Source: Novosphingobium sp. (lineage in GTDB: Bacteria; Pseudomonadota; Alphaproteobacteria; Sphingomonadales; Sphingomonadaceae). From it: a stretch of DNA of 64,000 bases. A program made the translations under genes and the position numbers. Below the pieces are notes generated by a model, which was not told the origin of the DNA, did no database searches, and saw only the letters and a program-made list of their open reading frames with translations. Shown here one piece after another: positions 59,192 through 64,000 of the stretch (positions are counted from its first letter, which is position 1; every line of letters begins with the position of its first letter). The stretch spans positions 62,001-126,000 of the forward strand of contig NZ_JADZAT010000006.1 of NCBI RefSeq assembly GCF_020852455.1, written 5' to 3'.

Positions 59192-59967
59192 ACGCCGAGC
59201 CGATCCTGGTCGGCGGGCACGAGATCCCGGCCGAGGCCATCGCCGCCGAGGCGCAGAACCATCCCGCGCCCAGCGCCGAAGCGGCCTGGGCCGCGGCTGC
59301 CGAGGCACTGGCGGTGCGCCAGTTGCTGCTGGACGAAGCCGAGCGGCTGGAGCTGGAGCCGGGCGATCTGCGTGATGCGGCCGGACAGGCCCTGACCCGC
59401 GAGGACGCGCTGATCGATGCGCTGCTGGCCCAGACGATCCAGACCCCCAAGGCCGATGAGGAAAGCTGCCGCCGGTTCTATGCCAGCCATCCCGAACGCT
59501 TCACCACGCCGCTGCTGGTCGAAGCCGCGCACATCCTGATCGAGGCCGATCCGGCTGATGAGTTCGCGATGGGGCTGGCCACCGGCGATGCCCGCACGCT
59601 GATCCGCCAGCTCCAGACCGATCCGGCCCGCTTTGGCGAACTGGCGCGCGAGCATTCGGCCTGCCCATCGCGGCAGCAGGGCGGGATGATCGGCCAGGTC
59701 CAGGCCGGGCAGATGGTCAAGCCGTTCGAACAGGCACTGTTCGAACTGCCCGCCGATACCCTGTGCCCCAATCCGGTCCGCACCCGCTTTGGCGTCCACG
59801 TCATCCGCAGCGGCCACCGCACCGAAGCCCGGCAATTGCCGTTCGAGGCAGTGCAGGCGCTGATCGGCGAATATCTGGAAGAGGCCAGCTATCGCCACGC
59901 AGTGGCGCAATACATCGCGATCCTGGCCGAACAGGCCGGGGTCAGCGGGGTTGAACTGGCGAACTGA
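59188..59967 (+). CDS. PpiC-type peptidyl-prolyl cis-trans isomerase
   Basis: EAAHILIEAD...FGELAREHSACPSRQQGGMIGQVQAGQMVKPFEQALFEL...TRFGVHVIRSGHR; overlaps narI. Confidence 0.93.
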   Translation: MNAEPILVGGHEIPAEAIAAEAQNHPAPSAEAAWAAAAEALAVRQLLLDEAERLELEPGDLRDAAGQALTREDALIDALLAQTIQTPKADEESCRRFYASHPERFTTPLLVEAAHILIEADPADEFAMGLATGDARTLIRQLQTDPARFGELAREHSACPSRQQGGMIGQVQAGQMVKPFEQALFELPADTLCPNPVRTRFGVHVIRSGHRTEARQLPFEAVQALIGEYLEEASYRHAVAQYIAILAEQAGVSGVELAN

Positions 59968-60111
59968 TCTGCCGGCTCGTCGCCGGCAGCCAGCGCATGC
60001 GCAACCAGCTGGGTGCAAGATATCCTTGCCATCCTGAGGCCTGGCGTCATCTAATTGCGGCGCGTCCTGTTCTCGCAGGATTCTCTCGCCGCTGATCCAG
60101 GAACCGATCCG

Positions 60112-62145
60112 ATGACCGCGCATGCCAAGTACCCGCACGTATTCTCTCCGCTCAAGGTGGCCGGGACCACGCTCAAGAACCGGATCCTGATGGGATCAAT
60201 GCATACGGGCCTGGAAGACCTGCCCGATGCGGCCGAGCGGCTGTCGGCCTATTTCGTCGATCGCGCCCGGGGCGGCGTAGGGATGATCATAACCGGCGGG
60301 ATCGGCCCACACCCCACCGCCGGGCATGGCGCCAAGCTGCTGAACGACGAAGACGCGGCAATGCACAGGCAGGTGACCGACGCGGTTCATGCCGCCGCGC
60401 CCGACGTGAAGATCGTGATGCAGATCCTGCACACCGGGCCACTGGCCGGGACGCCCGATTGCGTTGCGCCATCGCCGGTCAAATCCCGGATCGGACGGTT
60501 CGCGCCCAACGAACTGACCGAAGAAGGGATCGAGGAGCAGATTGCCGCCTTTGCCAATTGCGCGCGGCTGGCCAGGCAGGCCGGCTATGACGGGGTCGAG
60601 ATCATCGGTTCGGCGGGCTATCTGATTTCGACCTTCCTGGTCGAAAAGACCAATCAGCGCAGCGACCAGTGGGGCGGATCGTGGGAAAGCCGGATGCGTT
60701 TTCCGGTCGAAGTGGTGCGCCGGGTCCGTGCGGCCGTTGGTCCGGACTTCATCTTCGTGTTCCGTATCTCGGCGATGGACATGCTGCAGGGCGGGCTTGC
60801 CTGGGATGAGGTGGTCAGCCTCGCCAAGGCGCTCGAGGCCGAAGGGGTGGACGTGATCTCCACGCATTTCTGCTGGCACGAAAGTTTCGTCCCGACGATC
60901 GCCACCATGGTCCCGCGGGCGGCCTTTGCCCAGGTCACCGGGCGGCTGCGCAAGGAGCTGACCATCCCGCTGATCACCAGCAACCGGATCAACATGCCCG
61001 ATGTGGCCGAAGAGGTGCTGGCGCAAGGCCACGCCGATCTGGTTTCGATGGCCCGGCCGATGCTGGCCGATGCCGATCTGGTCAACAAGGCCTTCGAAGG
61101 CCGCGAGGACGAGATCAACACCTGCATCGCCTGCAACCAGGCCTGCCTTGACCACACCTTCACCGGCAAGCTGACCAGCTGCCTGGTCAACGCCCGCGCC
61201 TGCCGCGAGGTGGACATTGCAATCACGCCCGCCGCCACGGCGAAGACCATCGCCGTGGTCGGCGCCGGGCCAGCCGGGCTGGCCTACGCCACGATCGCAG
61301 CCGAACGCGGCCACCGGGTGACACTGTACGACGCGGCCCAGGAAATCGGCGGACAGTTCAACCTTGCCAAGCGGATTCCCGGCAAGGAGGAATTCCACGA
61401 AACGCTGCGCTATTTTGCCCGGATGATCCAGCTGCGCGGGGTGACTCTGCGGTTGGGAACGCGGGTCGATGTAGCCTTGCTCAAGCAAGCCGGTTTTGAC
61501 GAGGTCGTGGTCGCGACCGGGATCAATCCGCGCACGCCGGCGATCGAAGGGATCGGTCATCCCAAGGTGGTCCGCTACATTGATGTGATCGCTGGCCGGG
61601 CCGAAGTGGGGCAGAAGGTTGCGATCATGGGTGCGGGCGGGATCGGGTTCGATGTGGCCGAACTGATCACCCACGCCGGGATCAGCGCCTCGCTCGATGT
61701 GGATACCTTCGCGAAGGAATGGGGGATCGATTTCAGGAACCACCCGCGCGGCGGCGTGACCGGGATCGAACCGCAGGTTGCCAGCAACGGCCGCGAGGTT
61801 ACGCTGTTGCAGCGCAAGGCCACCCCGGTCGGCCAGGGCCTGGGCCGCACCACCGGCTGGACCCACCGCCTGACCTTGCAGCGCCGCGGCGTGAAGATGG
61901 TTTCGGGGGTCGAATACCACAGCATCGACGATCAGGGCCTGCACTGCACGATCGGCGGCGAACCCCAGCTGCTCGATGTCGATACGGTGATCCTGTGCGC
62001 CGGGCAGGAAAGCGAACGCAGCCTTTATGACGCGCTGCTCGCCGAAGGAATCAAGGCCCAACTGATCGGCGGCGCCTTTGAAGCCAGCGAACTCGACGCC
62101 AAGCGTGCGATCCAGCAGGCGACCGAACTGGCGGCGGCGGCATGA
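60112..62145 (+). CDS. NADH:flavin oxidoreductase, FadH/2,4-dienoyl-CoA reductase-like
   Basis: OYE-type barrel; Fe-S CIACNQACLDHTFTGKLTSCLVN; NAD/FAD VVGAGPAGLAYA. Confidence 0.9.
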   Translation: MTAHAKYPHVFSPLKVAGTTLKNRILMGSMHTGLEDLPDAAERLSAYFVDRARGGVGMIITGGIGPHPTAGHGAKLLNDEDAAMHRQVTDAVHAAAPDVKIVMQILHTGPLAGTPDCVAPSPVKSRIGRFAPNELTEEGIEEQIAAFANCARLARQAGYDGVEIIGSAGYLISTFLVEKTNQRSDQWGGSWESRMRFPVEVVRRVRAAVGPDFIFVFRISAMDMLQGGLAWDEVVSLAKALEAEGVDVISTHFCWHESFVPTIATMVPRAAFAQVTGRLRKELTIPLITSNRINMPDVAEEVLAQGHADLVSMARPMLADADLVNKAFEGREDEINTCIACNQACLDHTFTGKLTSCLVNARACREVDIAITPAATAKTIAVVGAGPAGLAYATIAAERGHRVTLYDAAQEIGGQFNLAKRIPGKEEFHETLRYFARMIQLRGVTLRLGTRVDVALLKQAGFDEVVVATGINPRTPAIEGIGHPKVVRYIDVIAGRAEVGQKVAIMGAGGIGFDVAELITHAGISASLDVDTFAKEWGIDFRNHPRGGVTGIEPQVASNGREVTLLQRKATPVGQGLGRTTGWTHRLTLQRRGVKMVSGVEYHSIDDQGLHCTIGGEPQLLDVDTVILCAGQESERSLYDALLAEGIKAQLIGGAFEASELDAKRAIQQATELAAAA

Positions 62146-62930
62146 GCAGCGACCACGCTTCGCCGCCGCTCCTCAGGCACGATCGGGACGGGGTTGTAAC
62201 CCTCGAAATGAACCGGCCGCAGCAATACAACGCCTTGTCAAATGCGTTGCTGGAGGCGCTGCAGGGCGAGCTGGACGCACTTCGCGCGGATGCAACCGTC
62301 CGCTGCGTGGTCCTTGCCGGCGCAGGCAAGGCCTTCTGCGCGGGGCACGATCTGCGTGAAATGCGGCAACAAGCCGGGATTGACGATCATCGCGCCCTGT
62401 TCGCGCGCTGCAGCAAGGTCATGGAAGCAATCCGGACCCTTCCGGTGCCGGTCATCGCGCGCGTTCACGGCACCGCGACCGCCGCGGGTTGCCAGCTGGT
62501 GGCAAGCTGCGATCTGGCGATTGCCGCGCAGTCGGCCCGGTTCGCGGTTTCGGGCATCAATCTGGGACTGTTCTGCTCAACCCCAGCTGTCGCCCTGTCG
62601 CGCAACGTCCTGGCCAAGCGGGCGTTCGATATGCTGGTGACAGGCCGGTTCATCGATGCCCCCACCGCCGCCGAATGGGGTCTGATCAACGAGGCCGTCG
62701 CCGACAGCGACCTTGACGCCGCAGTGGGCCGGCTGACCGCCCAGATCACCGCCAAAAGCATGGCCGCAATCCGCCACGGAAAGGCCTTGTTCTACAGACA
62801 GCTGCCGATGGACCTGAGCGAAGCCTATACCTGCGCCGGAGAGGTCATGGCCCAGAACATGCTGGAGCCCGACGCCTGTGAGGGAATAGACGCCTTCATC
62901 GAGAAACGCCCACCGAACCAGACGCGCTAG
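62142..62930 (+). CDS. enoyl-CoA hydratase/isomerase family protein
   Basis: AGKAFCAGHDLREM; crotonase motif; overlaps upstream gene. Confidence 0.92.
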   Translation: MSSDHASPPLLRHDRDGVVTLEMNRPQQYNALSNALLEALQGELDALRADATVRCVVLAGAGKAFCAGHDLREMRQQAGIDDHRALFARCSKVMEAIRTLPVPVIARVHGTATAAGCQLVASCDLAIAAQSARFAVSGINLGLFCSTPAVALSRNVLAKRAFDMLVTGRFIDAPTAAEWGLINEAVADSDLDAAVGRLTAQITAKSMAAIRHGKALFYRQLPMDLSEAYTCAGEVMAQNMLEPDACEGIDAFIEKRPPNQTR

Positions 62931-63018
62931 AGCATCAAGTCTGGGGAGGGAAAACGCGAAACGCCCCCAATCAAGGCCACCGCAACAAACCAGGAAAAGC
63001 GCCAAAGCAACACACGCA

Positions 63019-63053
63019 CAACTTTATCGCTCAGAAACCAAACGATAAAGTTG
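63019..63053. repeat. 11-bp perfect inverted repeat CAACTTTATCG/CGATAAAGTTG, 13-nt loop, 3' of tRNA-Leu
   Basis: Read directly; AT-rich stem. Confidence 0.7.
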
Positions 63054-63058
63054 AAGTA

Positions 63059-63145
63059 TGGTGCCCAGAAGAGGACTCGAACCTCCACGCCGTTTCCAGC
63101 GCCGCCACCTGAAGACGGTGCGTCTACCAATTCCGCCATCTGGGC
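63059..63145 (-). tRNA. tRNA-Leu (anticodon CAG), CCA encoded
   Basis: GCCCAGATGGCGGAATTGGTAGACGCACCGTCTTCAGGTGGCGGCGCTGGAAACGGCGTGGAGGTTCGAGTCCTCTTCTGGGCACCA; acceptor GCCCAGA/TCTGGGC, long variable arm, loop TTCAGGT. Confidence 0.95.
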
Positions 63146-63263
63146 ACGGAGGCAGCGGGCCATGTCGCCTGCTGCCGGGGTAGGAGCGCGCCACTAGCCG
63201 GGCGATGCGGGGGTGTCAACGCCCTCTTGAGCATTGGGGCGCAGATTGTTGCTGCCAGCCCGC

Positions 63264-63935
63264 TCAGGCGTTGAGATCGGCGTAGTGGCTGGGCGGCTGG
63301 ATTACTTCCATGCGCTCGGCCAGCAGCGGACGGAAGCTGGGGCGGCTCTTGAACACGGCATACCAGGCCGCAGCCTGTTCGTGCCCTGACCAGTCGAGCC
63401 CGCCAAGGTAATCCGCAACCGAGATCTGGGCGGCGGCGGCGAGGTCGGCCAGGCTCATCGTTGCGCCGGCCAGCCACTGGCGGTGATCGACCAGATGATC
63501 GATGTAATAGAGATGCTCGTGCGCCAGCTTCATTGCTTCGCGCAGCACGCGGCTGTCAGGCGACATCCGCCAGACCAGCCGCTTCTTCATCCGTTCGTGC
63601 AGCAGCGGCGCGGTGACATCGCCGAAAAAGTTCTCATCGAACAGCGCGACCAGCCGGCGGATTTCCGCGCGGTTGGCCGCGGTGCCGTTGATCAACGGCT
63701 GCTTGTCGACCGTTTCCTCGAAATATTCGCAGATCGCGCGGCTATCGACCAGGGTCAGCCCCTTGGACGGATCGTGCAGCACCGGGGTGCGCCCGGCTGG
63801 ATTGAGTGCCAGGAATTCGTCGCGGGCTTCCCACGGGTTTTCGCGCCACAATTCATAGGGCACGCCCTTTTCGCTCATCAGCAGGCGAACCTTGCGGCTG
63901 AAGGGGCACAGGGGAAACTGGTAGAGCTGCCACAT
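63264..63935 (-). CDS. glutathione S-transferase family protein
   Basis: MWQLYQFPLCPFSRKVRLLMSEKGVPYELWREN...GRTPVLHD...LVDSRAICEYFEE. Confidence 0.9.
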   Translation of the reverse strand: MWQLYQFPLCPFSRKVRLLMSEKGVPYELWRENPWEARDEFLALNPAGRTPVLHDPSKGLTLVDSRAICEYFEETVDKQPLINGTAANRAEIRRLVALFDENFFGDVTAPLLHERMKKRLVWRMSPDSRVLREAMKLAHEHLYYIDHLVDHRQWLAGATMSLADLAAAAQISVADYLGGLDWSGHEQAAAWYAVFKSRPSFRPLLAERMEVIQPPSHYADLNA

Positions 63936-64000
63936 GACACCGCCATGACGCAGCGCGAATCGGGGTTCAACCCGCTGCAAGACCGGGCGGGAAATTAATC

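Noticed and set aside
59970-59990. Hairpin CTGCCGGC/GCCGGCAG after ppiC as an intrinsic terminator
   Set aside because: Stem is good but no T-tract follows.
60196-62061. 621-aa minus-strand ORF opposite the FadH-like reductase
   Set aside because: Antisense shadow ORF; no domain signature.
1-64000. CRISPR arrays, rRNA operons, IS elements or prophage
   Set aside because: No regularly spaced repeats, rRNA-like sequence, transposase, integrase or phage structural genes were recognised in the window.

Overview
GC-rich alphaproteobacterial chromosomal window, probably from a sphingomonad (taxon inferred from gene content, not searched). It is dense and largely core genome. Left to right: tsaD (5'-partial, -), hemC-hemD-mitofilin-like, UbiH-family hydroxylase and alkaline phosphatase (-), DsbD, thiolase and SDR (-), and hemN plus a complete cbb3 oxidase operon ccoNOQPGHIS (-). 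Next come OmpW, a 4-Cys FNR-type regulator (-), a flagellar block (fliA, flhA, lytic transglycosylase, flgN, flgM, flgA and a MotA/ExbD-like pair on -; flgBCDEFGHIJKL and motAB on +), glpK, DJ-1 and GST genes, and fliC (-). After an AT-rich patch with gene remnants there is a SLOG/cyclase-like TPR protein and a respiratory nitrate cluster (two Crp/Fnr regulators, a porin, double-length narK, narGHJI, ppiC). The window ends with FadH-like reductase, enoyl-CoA hydratase, tRNA-Leu(CAG) and a GST. The strongest unannotated signal is a candidate FNR/FixK-controlled small RNA at about 10299-10428 (+): a perfect TTGAC-N4-GTCAA box, a correctly spaced -10, a CU-rich anti-Shine-Dalgarno-like segment and a strong intrinsic terminator, lying beside the cbb3/hemN operon. 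Further signals are several perfect FNR boxes, two nearly identical extended sigma-54 promoters, palindromic repeats that have entered two flagellar coding sequences in frame, and a second MotA-like/ExbD-like pair. All assignments come from reading the sequence; no database search was run.
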